Below the pieces are notes generated by a model that saw only the letters and a list, made by a program, of their open reading frames with translations, was not told where the DNA came from and made no database searches. Position numbers and translations under genes: made by a program. Source: DAMCZI01 sp032095175 (GTDB lineage Bacteria; Bacillota; Clostridia; Clostridiales; Caloramatoraceae). From it: 64,000 nt of DNA. Below are positions 53,049 to 61,289 of the stretch, piece after piece (positions within the stretch are counted from its first letter, which is position 1; each line of letters starts with the position of its first letter). The stretch spans positions 62,001 to 126,000 of the forward strand of contig DAMCZI010000002.1 of NCBI GenBank assembly GCA_032095175.1. Direction: 5' to 3'.

Positions 53049-53091
53049 CATCCATATGGATGTTGAAAGTATTATTTAGTGAGTTTATAAT
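53049..53091 (+). promoter_or_regulatory. promoter and palindromic operator of ribbon-helix-helix gene 2
   Basis: The perfect 14-bp palindrome CATCCATATGGATG (53049-53062) directly abuts TTGAAA (-35). After a 17-bp spacer comes TATAAT (53086-53091). The same layout precedes gene 1 at 38.5 kb, and about 180 bp upstream of both genes is related, including an AACAATTATAT box and ATAACACAAAT. Confidence 0.78.
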
Positions 53092-53127
53092 ATTAGTATA
53101 TCAATAAATTATAAGGAGATGATTCAT

Positions 53128-53526
53128 ATGGCTGATACAGAAAAAATTACTGTTAACATGAACATTGTTGATTTAGGTCAAATCGACTTGTTAGTTGAGC
53201 AAGGCTTCTATTCAAACAGAACTGATTTTATTAAAACTGCCATTAGAAACCAACTTTCAAATCATTCAGTAGAAATAAAGGATACCATTTCTCGCAGAGC
53301 TTTTGCTTTCGGAATGCTCTATTATAGTAAAAAAGACCTTGAAAATGAGCTTGCAAAAAACAATATGCTAGATATTAAAGTTGTTGGATTATTATTCCTT
53401 GATAATGATATTACTCCTGATCTAGCCCTTAAAACTATAAGATCCATAAAAGTATTAGGTGTTTTCAAGGCAAGCGAAGAACTAAAAAGTGCATTAAAAA
53501 ATAGGATGCTGCAAGATTTACATTAG
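53128..53526 (+). CDS. ribbon-helix-helix (CopG-like) DNA-binding protein 2
   Basis: The 132-aa protein matches protein 1 (38536-38934) at roughly three quarters of positions, nearly perfectly over the DNA-binding half (KITVNMNIVDLGQIDLLVEQ, NRTDFIKTAIRNQL) and less so over the C-terminal half. AAGGAG lies nine bases before the ATG. Its own promoter, palindrome and terminator make it a free-standing unit. It may bind its own operator and that of gene 1. Confidence 0.82.
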   Translation: MADTEKITVNMNIVDLGQIDLLVEQGFYSNRTDFIKTAIRNQLSNHSVEIKDTISRRAFAFGMLYYSKKDLENELAKNNMLDIKVVGLLFLDNDITPDLALKTIRSIKVLGVFKASEELKSALKNRMLQDLH

Positions 53527-53556
53527 AATTCAAATCCTTAATTGCACTATAACATG

Positions 53557-53607
53557 AAAAACACTTCAAGAACTAAGTTTAACTAATTTTAGTTCTTGAA
53601 GTGTTTT
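53557..53607 (+). terminator. intrinsic terminator
   Basis: Near-perfect stem of about 19 bp (ACACTTCAAGAACTAA pairing with TTAGTTCTTGAAGTGT plus flanking A-T pairs), 12-nt loop, then TTTTTT. Ends ribbon-helix-helix gene 2. Confidence 0.85.
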
Positions 53608-53724
53608 TTATTCATCAAGACCCATTATATGATCATAAGGAATTACATCCATTACATCGGGGTCCCATTTAAGTTCAGCAATTTTCTTTGGCATATTTTT
53701 CAAATAATGAAAGTAATTTAACAT
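53608..53724 (-). CDS. possible 38-aa small ORF or gene remnant
   Basis: A minus-strand frame begins MLNYFHYLKNMPKKIAELKW and ends YDHIMGLDE with TAA. No ribosome site is evident, so it may be the tail of a lost gene rather than a translated peptide. No family recognised. Confidence 0.3.
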   Translation of the reverse strand: MLNYFHYLKNMPKKIAELKWDPDVMDVIPYDHIMGLDE

Positions 53725-54012
53725 TCATACTTAAGCAACTCATAATCATTTGTTTAAAATATGATAGTATAATTTTTGAGTTTTTTTATAACTTTTTTAA
53801 CAGTCAATACTATTATATCGCATATCTAACATAATTCTTATAGATTATACTTTTTTTCAAATTAACATAAGCTATTTGGACTAACTTGAGTTTTCCTTAG
53901 CGGAGTATGGTGTAAAATTACATTTGCTTAATATTTAAAGGAATAAACAAACATATTAAGAATTACTATATATAGGTAATTTTTAATAATTTATGAAAGG
54001 AAGAGTTTTACA
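53725..54012. other. AT-rich region upstream of OppA-like gene
   Basis: Roughly 290 bp with no open frame of note. It must carry the OppA-like promoter, but I see no confident -35/-10 pair. AAAGGAAG precedes the ATG at 54013. Confidence 0.4.
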
Positions 54013-55704
54013 ATGAAACGTAAAAAGTGGATTTGCCTTTTGCTAACTTTAATAATGATTTTTTCATCTGGGCTTGTTGGAAGTGGTAAAGAAAAGGAAA
54101 CAATCGATAAGGAACAGTATCTAAATATTAGGATGTCCTATCCAAGAACCTTTGATTGCCAAAAGGCAACAGATAAAAGTTCGGCTCAAGTATTAACAAT
54201 GACTATGGATGGACTAACGAAGTTAATGAATGATGGAAGAGTTGATAACATTTCACCTGCACTTGCAGAGAAATGGGAAATGTCAAAAGACGGAAAAGTA
54301 TGGACATTCCATCTTAGAAATGCAAAATGGACAGATGGAAAGCCAGTAACCGCAGATCAGTTTGTTTATGCTTGGACAAGGCTTCTTGATCCTAAAAATG
54401 GATTTGGTTATGCCTCATTTTTATTTGATGTTGTAGGAGCAGAAGAATTTTGTGCAGGCAAAGGAAAAATTGAAGATATAGGAATAAAAGCTATTAATGA
54501 TAAAACATTGCAGGTTACATTAAAATCCCCAACACCATATTTTATTCAAATTACTGCATTTAAAAACCTTTCTCCAACCAGAAAGGATATAGTTGAAAAA
54601 TTAGGAGATACATATGGAACAGACCCATTGGAAATGCCAACTACAGGTGCATTTACTATTAAAAAATTCTCTATTGGTGAAAAAAATCCAAGTCATTGGG
54701 ATGCAGTTAAAGTTAAGCTTGAAAAAAACACAAATTATTGGGATGCAAACAAAGTTAAGCTTGATAAAATTAACATACTATTTATTGATGATGAAGCTTC
54801 AGCACATCAAATATTTGAAGCTAAAAAAATTGATTTAATTACAGCAAATAATTTTTATACTGAGAAATACTTAAAGTTAGCAGAAGAAGGAAAGATGGAT
54901 AAAACAATTGTATATGAACCAGCTACTTTTTATATGACTTATAACTGTAAGACAGGTGGTTCAAGTAAAATACTAAAGAATCCAAAGGTAAGACTTGCTT
55001 TTTCTCTTGCGCTTGATAGAGAAGATTATGTTAAAAATATTTTTAAAAAAGGATATCCTGCAAAGGGATTTATTCCTCAAGGTATTATGATTGGCGATAA
55101 AGAATACAGAAAAGAAGCTCCAGAGCCGCTTAAAAAATTAATTGATAATAAATTAAATATTAAGGCTTTATTTAAAGAAGGCTTACATGAACTTGGAATG
55201 GATCCAAATGCACAATATACAGTTAAATATCTTGATACTGGTACTGATTCACTATCTAAGTCTCAACAAGAATGGTTCAAGTTCCAATGGGAAAAAGCAC
55301 TTGGCGTTAAGATAGAATTTGATATATGTAAGGATGCACAAGAGTATTGGGATAAGGTGGATAATACAGATTATGATATTTGTACATATGGGTGGATTGG
55401 CGATTTTAATGACCCTGACACTTACCTTAACTTATTTGTTACTAAAAATTTTAACAATCCAGGACAATGGAGTAATGCAAAATATGATGAACTTTATAAA
55501 AAATCAAAGGAAACTGTAAATAATGATGAAAGACTAAAATATTTCAAAGAGATGGAACAAATTCTTCTTATTGATGATTGTTGCATAGCTCCTTTATTTT
55601 ATAGTGATAGAAAAGAATTTAGACATAACTATGTTAAGGGTGTAATGTATACCGTATTTGGATCAATAGATTACACCTATGCATATACAGCTGGAAGAAA
55701 ATAA
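54013..55704 (+). CDS. oligopeptide-binding (OppA-like) ABC transporter substrate-binding protein
   Basis: The 563-aa SBP_bac_5 protein has a signal peptide with hydrophobic core ICLLLTLIMIFSSG, then VGSGKEKE where lipoproteins have a Cys. Ser24 (AGT) replaces the lipobox Cys (TGT or TGC). The family signature DGKVWTFHLRNAKWTDGKPV is present. A short tandem duplication at about residue 224-248 (HWDAVKVKLEK / YWDANKVKLDK) expands one loop. No permease or ATPase genes are nearby, so it is an orphan binding protein. It is followed by a 32-bp inverted repeat that includes the stop codon. Confidence 0.9.
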   Translation: MKRKKWICLLLTLIMIFSSGLVGSGKEKETIDKEQYLNIRMSYPRTFDCQKATDKSSAQVLTMTMDGLTKLMNDGRVDNISPALAEKWEMSKDGKVWTFHLRNAKWTDGKPVTADQFVYAWTRLLDPKNGFGYASFLFDVVGAEEFCAGKGKIEDIGIKAINDKTLQVTLKSPTPYFIQITAFKNLSPTRKDIVEKLGDTYGTDPLEMPTTGAFTIKKFSIGEKNPSHWDAVKVKLEKNTNYWDANKVKLDKINILFIDDEASAHQIFEAKKIDLITANNFYTEKYLKLAEEGKMDKTIVYEPATFYMTYNCKTGGSSKILKNPKVRLAFSLALDREDYVKNIFKKGYPAKGFIPQGIMIGDKEYRKEAPEPLKKLIDNKLNIKALFKEGLHELGMDPNAQYTVKYLDTGTDSLSKSQQEWFKFQWEKALGVKIEFDICKDAQEYWDKVDNTDYDICTYGWIGDFNDPDTYLNLFVTKNFNNPGQWSNAKYDELYKKSKETVNNDERLKYFKEMEQILLIDDCCIAPLFYSDRKEFRHNYVKGVMYTVFGSIDYTYAYTAGRK

Positions 55705-55767
55705 TTTGGGAATATTAATAAGCCATGTGTAAGTGTTACACATGGCTTATTAATATTCCCAAATTAT
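55701..55767. terminator. 32-bp perfect inverted repeat, bidirectional terminator
   Basis: Arms 55701-55732 and 55736-55767 are exact complements around a GTG loop. It spans the OppA stop codon and ends 2 bp before the convergent LD-carboxypeptidase stop. The stem is far longer than needed for an intrinsic terminator. Confidence 0.75.
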
Positions 55768-55768
55768 G

Positions 55769-56806
55769 TTATACCACACCTGATTCAAGTATGGAGAAAG
55801 TTTTCTTGTCACAATTAATTTCTGCCATTGCACCATAGGGTATACATATCATTGGCTCATTATGTCCAAAGGACATATTATAGATGATAGGCAAATGATA
55901 GAGTTTTAATTCTGATACTATCTTCATAATTGAATTCTTGTATTCATTGTAATATTTTTCTTGATACGGTTTCCCAAAAATTATTGCCTTTGCTTTTTGC
56001 AATATTCCTTGACTGCCATAATTTCTTAGCCAATATTCTATATAATTGGGCTCTGGCATTTCTTCTGATGTCTCAAAGAATAGAATAGCATCCTCAAACA
56101 TATCCTTTGATGGCCATAACGAAGTACCTTTTATCATCTCCATTACTTCAATGCACCCACCAATTAATCGGCCTTGAACAACACCTTCACCCTGTAAAAA
56201 TTCATATCCTTGATTTTTCACCATAGTTTTTGCAACAGAAGCATTGTTTTCAAGCCACTCAATTCTTTCTCCAGTCCATTCCTCAGCTTGTGGTATTAAC
56301 CCAATTGGAGAAGCATTAAAGAGTACTTTTTCCAGCCAACTAGCAGTATAATCAAACACTTTAATATTTTCTGCCAATTCTGCAAGAACAGATGCACCAT
56401 AGAAACTTGATAGATTTGCTTTAAGACACATAAAATGTGTGATAGTTGTATCAGAATAGCCTATAAATATTTTAGGATTATTTTTTATTATATTAAAATC
56501 AATATATGGAAGCATTCGTACACTTTCCTCACCGCCAATACAGGAGAAAATCGCCTTTATAGACGTATCAGAAAAAGCCTCCATTAAATCTTGTGCACGT
56601 TTTTCTGGGTGATTGTATAAATAGTCAGACCCTTTCAAGGTGTTTGGCATTTCTACAACATCTAAGCCAAATTGCTCCTGCAATCTCTTTTTCCCTAAAT
56701 TGTATCTCCAAAGTAAATCTGAATCCCCAGCACCACCCCATGATAGGCTTACTGTTGCTACCTTATCACCCCGGTTTAATCTATTTGGTTTTACCAATTT
56801 TAACAT
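55769..56806 (-). CDS. LD-carboxypeptidase / MccF-like S66 peptidase
   Basis: The 345-aa S66 protein has the nucleophile Ser in IFIGYSDTTITHF, the oxyanion/N-terminal KVATVSLSWGGAG, AIFSCIGGEES, and late Glu (FFETSEEMPEP) and His (YNMSFGHNEP) of the Ser-Glu-His triad. The family includes peptidoglycan LD-carboxypeptidase and MccF, which gives microcin C immunity by cleaving its amide bond. The GFGH/E-P ending and length fit MccF-like members. GGGGG precedes the ATG. Confidence 0.88.
   Translation of the reverse strand: MLKLVKPNRLNRGDKVATVSLSWGGAGDSDLLWRYNLGKKRLQEQFGLDVVEMPNTLKGSDYLYNHPEKRAQDLMEAFSDTSIKAIFSCIGGEESVRMLPYIDFNIIKNNPKIFIGYSDTTITHFMCLKANLSSFYGASVLAELAENIKVFDYTASWLEKVLFNASPIGLIPQAEEWTGERIEWLENNASVAKTMVKNQGYEFLQGEGVVQGRLIGGCIEVMEMIKGTSLWPSKDMFEDAILFFETSEEMPEPNYIEYWLRNYGSQGILQKAKAIIFGKPYQEKYYNEYKNSIMKIVSELKLYHLPIIYNMSFGHNEPMICIPYGAMAEINCDKKTFSILESGVV
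55779..55813 (-). repeat. 35-bp direct repeat, copy 2
   Basis: Lies inside the last codons of the LD-carboxypeptidase gene and matches 52713-52747 at 33 of 35 bases. Confidence 0.8.
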
Positions 56807-56817
56807 TTACATTCCCC

Positions 56818-57668
56818 CTATATCATACCCATATCTTTAATAATTTTCATAGTTGAAGTCTTTTTATCATCATAATGATATGTAATTTCGTCAACTAAAT
56901 AAGGTACTGTAGCATCTCCATCTAGCTTAATTAGTCTAAAATTATTTTTAATTCTAGTGATGTTTTCATTAAGTGCGGCTTTTATAGATGGTGGTTGTAT
57001 ACTCTCTAAGTTCTCTAAAATATTATGTACTCCTCCAAATTGGTTAATTAACTTCGCAGCTGTTTTAGGTCCAATTTTAGGAACGCCTTTTAAATTATCT
57101 GCATTATCACCAATGAGAGTTTTATAATCTGCAAACCATGCTGATTCAATTCCATATCGTTCATGTACTTTTTCCTCATCATATATAATCGTTTTTTTAC
57201 CACGATAAACATATAATGATACACTTTTATCGATAAGTTGCAAAAAATCAGTATCATTTGAAACAATAAATATTTTCATTTTTTCTCTATACATTCTTAC
57301 ATAGCTTGCAATAACATCATCCGCTTCGAAACCATCGGTTGTCTCAAAAAACCTTATATTTATATATTCTAAGGTTTTCATTATATCATCCAGCTGTGAA
57401 AAAGGATTGTCCGTTTCTTCAACATCGGCATAATTTATTCTATTAGCTTTATATCCGGATTAATTTCTACACGGCTACTGCCTCTTTCTCCATCAAAAAT
57501 AACAATAATATTCGATGGATCAATATTTTTTATTATTTTTAGTAATGCACCAATAAAACCTATCGTTCCATGAATAGGCTTATTATTTTTGCCAATTATT
57601 TTCGCTGGTATCCCATAAAACATTTGAAACAATAGATTATGTCCATCTACCAATAATAACTTTTCCAT
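56818..57668 (-). pseudogene. 5'-3' exonuclease (PolA N-domain-like), frameshifted
   Basis: The first part (MEKLLLVDGHNLLFQMFYGI, VIFDGERGSSRVEINPD) and the second part (FEADDVIASYVRMYREKM, SNDTDFLQLID, IGDNADNLKGVPKIGPKTA) together make a complete 5'-3' exonuclease of the DNA polymerase I small-domain type, with all acidic metal ligands and a helix-hairpin-helix. Between them one base is missing near 57450: after NPD the frame should continue into a basic stretch and NYADVEETDNPF. The gene is therefore a pseudogene unless the base is a sequencing error. GGAGTG precedes the start. Confidence 0.82.
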
Positions 57669-57742
57669 AAAAAAATTCACTCCAACCAACTACAAATAAT
57701 TTATATACTATAGCAACTTTATCGGCTAACTTCTCAATCCCT

Positions 57743-58537
57743 TTATATATCTCGTATTGATGTTTTTAGTAGAGTCTTTCTTCTATCATTATTTAAATTA
57801 TGATATATTTCTTCTGGCTTATAATCAGGTACTATAAAACTATCATCAATATTCAACAGCTTTGCTAAATGTTTATTAAAATCATAATGGCTTACTGGTC
57901 TTTCCCCTGATATATTAATTGTCCCATTAAAATCACTATATGCAAGTTCAATTACAGCATCTGCTAAATCTTGTACATTAACAAAACTGGCATACATATT
58001 TGCTGTTCTTGAATATGTTTCTCCTGATTTTGAGACTTCAAGTAATTTTTTCATTCTAAAATCCATTTTTCCATCATAGTTATAGCCATATATGCTCCCA
58101 GGTCTTACAATAACATGATTGAGATGCTTTTTAACTATATTTTCACCTTCAATTTTCCCATTGACATATTTATATGCATACTCATCAGACATACGCCTAT
58201 TAGGAATAACATTTTCTGTCTGATCCTTTCCCCTTCCAACTGTAGTTGAAACATAAATTAATCGTACATTCTCTGAAATAGAATTGGAAATCTCACTTAA
58301 ACCTGTTAGTGATAAAGACATCTCTTCTTCTGCATCACAAATACTCCAAATAATTATGTCTGGTTTATATGAAAGTAATTTTTTTATATCTAACTTGTCC
58401 AATACATTAATTTTTAATAGCTCCTGATTATTGGATTTACAGCATGTTCCATAGATCTCATTATTATTAAGTTCTTTTAGCTTTTTATATATTGTATTTC
58501 CCAAATATCCACTTGCGCCTATAACCATTAATTTCAT
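57743..58537 (-). CDS. NAD(P)-dependent RmlD-like epimerase/dehydratase
   Basis: This 264-aa extended SDR has the cofactor motif MVIGASGYLGNTIYKKL, IYVSTTVGRG and the catalytic YxxxK in YAYKYVNGKIEGEN, with IVRPGSIYGYN. It resembles RmlD (dTDP-4-dehydrorhamnose reductase) and other sugar-nucleotide SDRs, but stands outside any sugar cluster. GGGGG lies eight bases before the chosen ATG. The substrate is unknown. Confidence 0.82.
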   Translation of the reverse strand: MKLMVIGASGYLGNTIYKKLKELNNNEIYGTCCKSNNQELLKINVLDKLDIKKLLSYKPDIIIWSICDAEEEMSLSLTGLSEISNSISENVRLIYVSTTVGRGKDQTENVIPNRRMSDEYAYKYVNGKIEGENIVKKHLNHVIVRPGSIYGYNYDGKMDFRMKKLLEVSKSGETYSRTANMYASFVNVQDLADAVIELAYSDFNGTINISGERPVSHYDFNKHLAKLLNIDDSFIVPDYKPEEIYHNLNNDRRKTLLKTSIRDI

Positions 58538-58566
58538 AATCATTTCCCCCTCTTATCATAAGCTAT

Positions 58567-59064
58567 CTATAATGAAGATAGGTTCTTCACAAACGCAGGA
58601 GCATTTTCATTTAGCTTTACGTACCTAGAAAACAGTTCCTTGCTTTCACCTCTCAGTATTCCACCATATACTGCTGGCAACTTATAGCTTGGATATTCTT
58701 TACTATCTTCATTCCATCTTTGTTTTGCAAGATTCACTGCTCCATCAATTGGTGCTTCTAATGCATAGTATATTTCACCAATACAAAATGACATTGCTGC
58801 TCCCAAACACATCATACAGGGTTCAAGTGTAGTAAATAACTGCATCTTTCTTCTCTCTTTCATAGGGTATCTCTTTAAATCTGCTTCGTTCAATGCTTTC
58901 ATTTCAGCATGAACTAAATATCTTTTATCTGTTTTTTCAGATGTAAAGCTCTTTGAAACTACTTCATCTCCAAGATATACTATCGCTGCAATTGGTATTT
59001 CTCCCTTATTTAAAGCCTCTTTAGCTAATTCTATAGTTAACATCATTTTTTCTTCTACATTCAT
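58567..59064 (-). CDS. TadA/guanine-deaminase-like nucleoside deaminase
   Basis: This 165-aa cytidine-deaminase-fold protein has the zinc site HAEMKAL (His and catalytic Glu) and TTLEPCMMCLGAAM (two Cys). The family includes tRNA adenosine deaminase TadA and guanine deaminase GuaD; the C-terminal part (MSFCIGEIYYALEAPIDGAV) differs from housekeeping TadA, so a small-molecule role is likely. GGAGGGAG lies before the ATG. A GNAT gene ends 30 bp upstream on the same strand. Confidence 0.85.
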   Translation of the reverse strand: MNVEEKMMLTIELAKEALNKGEIPIAAIVYLGDEVVSKSFTSEKTDKRYLVHAEMKALNEADLKRYPMKERRKMQLFTTLEPCMMCLGAAMSFCIGEIYYALEAPIDGAVNLAKQRWNEDSKEYPSYKLPAVYGGILRGESKELFSRYVKLNENAPAFVKNLSSL

Positions 59065-59094
59065 GCACTCCCTCCATTCATCATAATTAATATC

Positions 59095-59643
59095 TCAAAT
59101 CAATTTTACAAAATAATCCTCATATATCATAAATTTTTGATTAATTGGCATGTACCCTTTTTGTATTAATGAAGCAATTCGTTCAGCTGCTTCTGGAACA
59201 GCCTTCGTTAGAATAGCATTGACATCAAAGGCTTCATAAAATTTTTCATTCGTAATTTCTAAAATATCATTAATAACTGGTTGAATTTCGTATTTGCTCT
59301 GTAGATCAATTCTTAATACACCATAGTGATTAAATTCATCATCCGCTTCTCTATGAAACATTTCAATTGTACCAATCTTTTCATTTGTTTTGTTAAAAAT
59401 TACTGTCCATCTTACAAAATATCTATTTTTATAAGAAAAATTCCAAAACTCTATTGCTTTCTTCATTCTTTCAATTGTTGTATAGTGAAAATCATCCCCA
59501 TTGCAATTATCAGAGTTAAAAAACGGTACTGCTTTTTCATCAGAATAGCACTTTAATAATTCCTCAGCATCCTCTATATTCGTTTGTCTTAATGTAATAA
59601 GTTCGTTTTTATATACTGGACATTCTTCATAAATATCTTTCAT
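59095..59643 (-). CDS. RimJ/RimL-type GNAT N-acetyltransferase
   Basis: This 182-aa protein opens with VYKNELITLRQTNIEDAEEL, typical of Acetyltransf_3 GNATs, and has FDVNAILTKAVPEAAERIAS late. The acetyl-CoA loop (DLQSKYEIQPVINDI) lacks the usual Gly-x-Gly, so acetyl-CoA binding may be weak or altered. AGGGAG precedes the ATG. The deaminase gene follows on the same strand. Confidence 0.78.
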   Translation of the reverse strand: MKDIYEECPVYKNELITLRQTNIEDAEELLKCYSDEKAVPFFNSDNCNGDDFHYTTIERMKKAIEFWNFSYKNRYFVRWTVIFNKTNEKIGTIEMFHREADDEFNHYGVLRIDLQSKYEIQPVINDILEITNEKFYEAFDVNAILTKAVPEAAERIASLIQKGYMPINQKFMIYEDYFVKLI

Positions 59644-59785
59644 ATTTAAAATCTCCCTACTTAAAAATATTACTTATTATCAAAAATCAATATTAGATAT
59701 TCACTTTAAAATTGTAGTCTTTTCCTCCAGAAGCCGCAATCTCTACAATATCTGATGTAACAGTTTCATCGCAAATCACTATTGC

Positions 59786-60487
59786 CTATGCAATTATACT
59801 GTTTTTTACACCAACTATAGTTGATACCTCACTCAATGATTTAGCGATATAATCAGGCTTTGGAGTATACTTCCATTCCTCAACCAGTCTGTTTATCCAG
59901 CAAGTTTTTATGCCAATTCTATTAGCTCCAATAATATCAGATGATGAATCACCAATATGTATAACTTTGCTTGGATTAATAGAATAATGCTTTAATACTT
60001 GTGTGAAGATTTTACTATTGGGTGCATTTTTATATGATTTTATCTTTTCAGATATAAATATTTCATCGAATTTGTACCTTTTTAATATTGGTAATATCAT
60101 CTCATAATCAGCATCACTAACCAAGCATATTGGTAATGCATCTCCTATTGAAACAAAAAAATTTTCAACATCATCATAAGGAGCAGCATTGGTATGCTCG
60201 TCCATAAATATTTTAACAGCTTCTTCTGCATCAAAAGTAATATTCATTTCTTTAAGCACTGTATAAAAGAAGGGAGCAAACATTGTTTTTAAATTAATAA
60301 ATTCTTTATTTTCAAAAACACTTTTCTGAAATTTATTAAACACATTTTTTCTAACTGATTTAGCACATTCTAAGGCTAATTTTTCATTATATTGGTCTTT
60401 CAATATCCTTTTCCATATAAACGGTATTCTACTATTAACATCAACTAAAGTTTGAAACATATCAATACATATCAGCTCAAATTCCAT
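59786..60487 (-). CDS. HAD superfamily hydrolase
   Basis: The 233-aa HAD has the nucleophile segment ELICIDMFQTLVDV, motif II PICLVSDADYE, Lys in EKIKSYKNAPNSKIF and motif IV VIHIGDSSSDIIGANRIG. The residue two after the nucleophile is Phe, so the usual general acid Asp is missing. It resembles YjjG-like or phosphoglycolate-phosphatase-like members by the cap helices. GGAGT precedes the ATG. The substrate is unknown. Confidence 0.86.
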   Translation of the reverse strand: MEFELICIDMFQTLVDVNSRIPFIWKRILKDQYNEKLALECAKSVRKNVFNKFQKSVFENKEFINLKTMFAPFFYTVLKEMNITFDAEEAVKIFMDEHTNAAPYDDVENFFVSIGDALPICLVSDADYEMILPILKRYKFDEIFISEKIKSYKNAPNSKIFTQVLKHYSINPSKVIHIGDSSSDIIGANRIGIKTCWINRLVEEWKYTPKPDYIAKSLSEVSTIVGVKNSIIA

Positions 60488-60665
60488 AAATTACTCCTTC
60501 ACTATGCATATTTCACTTAACATTAATGCATATTCAACATTACATTGAATTATCTTCTCATGTGTATTCACTTTGCTTCCCCCATACTATATCAATTTAA
60601 ATGATAATTGAGACACAATTTCTTCAGTATATTTTATTTCAGTTTAAGCAAATCACTAATTACTC

Positions 60666-61055
60666 TTATTTTATGCAGTTAATTGGTTCCCCAATTTTTT
60701 TATCAATTCTCCATTGTGGAGCTTTTCCATCATCACCCCAGTACTCATCTAATAATTTAATTTTATCGTTTTCAAATTCAAAAAATGAGGTTGCATGGAA
60801 AGAAACATCATCATTTTTAAGTTGTACCCTCACAACAGAAATGACCAGGTTATCAATGCTTTCTAATCTCTCAATTTGTATATTCCAATCCCCTGGGTAT
60901 TCACTGTTAACCCTAACAAATTCTTCAACATCAAAACTTTCATTTGTATTGTGCCAGTTAATGACAGCATCGTTTGTAAAATATATATATATATTATCCC
61001 AATTCTGTCTATCCATATCACTCCATAAATCTACTACTAATTCTTTATTGTTCAT
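60666..61055 (-). CDS. SnoaL/NTF2-like protein
   Basis: This 129-aa protein has the cone-fold pattern of SnoaL-like proteins: LVVDLWSDMDRQNWDNIYIY at the start, then AVINWHNTNESFDVEEF and VVRVQLKNDDVSFHATSFFE. Such proteins bind small hydrophobic molecules or act as isomerases or cyclases; the role here is unknown. GGAGAG precedes the chosen ATG. A short upstream ORF overlaps the ribosome site. Confidence 0.75.
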   Translation of the reverse strand: MNNKELVVDLWSDMDRQNWDNIYIYFTNDAVINWHNTNESFDVEEFVRVNSEYPGDWNIQIERLESIDNLVISVVRVQLKNDDVSFHATSFFEFENDKIKLLDEYWGDDGKAPQWRIDKKIGEPINCIK

Positions 61056-61056
61056 C

Positions 61057-61176
61057 TCACTCTCTCCTATTTCTATACAATGAATTATTATCAAAAGGAA
61101 TATCTGTGAAGTATGCTTTAAATTCTTGTTTAGCAAGATATATTGAATGCCTGTCTATATCATTTTCTAAATCCAT
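61057..61176 (-). CDS. possible 39-aa small ORF
   Basis: A minus-strand frame begins MDLENDIDRHSIYLAKQEFK and ends NNSLYRNRRE just where the NTF2-like start codon begins. I see no ribosome site, so it may be a leftover of a truncated gene. No family recognised. Confidence 0.3.
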   Translation of the reverse strand: MDLENDIDRHSIYLAKQEFKAYFTDIPFDNNSLYRNRRE

Positions 61177-61181
61177 TCACA

Positions 61182-61209
61182 GTTTATAACCTATATATAG
61201 ATTATAAAC
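61182..61209. repeat. 28-bp palindrome
   Basis: GTTTATAA and TTATAAAC flank the palindrome CTATATATAG; the whole unit is self-complementary apart from one mismatch pair. It may be a terminator-like or regulatory element, although no T-run follows. Confidence 0.4.
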
Positions 61210-61234
61210 CATAATATTACATGCTTCTATATAG

Positions 61235-61258
61235 AAAAGTCCACCTTTTAAAGTGGAC
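61235..61258 (-). terminator. intrinsic terminator
   Basis: GTCCAC/GTGGAC with an A-T-rich inner loop, followed on the minus strand by TTTT; it lies about 30 bp after the GNAT gene at 61290. Confidence 0.65.
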
Positions 61259-61289
61259 CACAACATTTTTTCTAAAATTGTTACAAATA

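Noticed and set aside
57440..57470. Programmed ribosomal frameshift in the exonuclease gene
   Set aside because: No heptameric slippery sequence or stimulatory hairpin is seen at the junction, and a plain one-base loss explains the frames.
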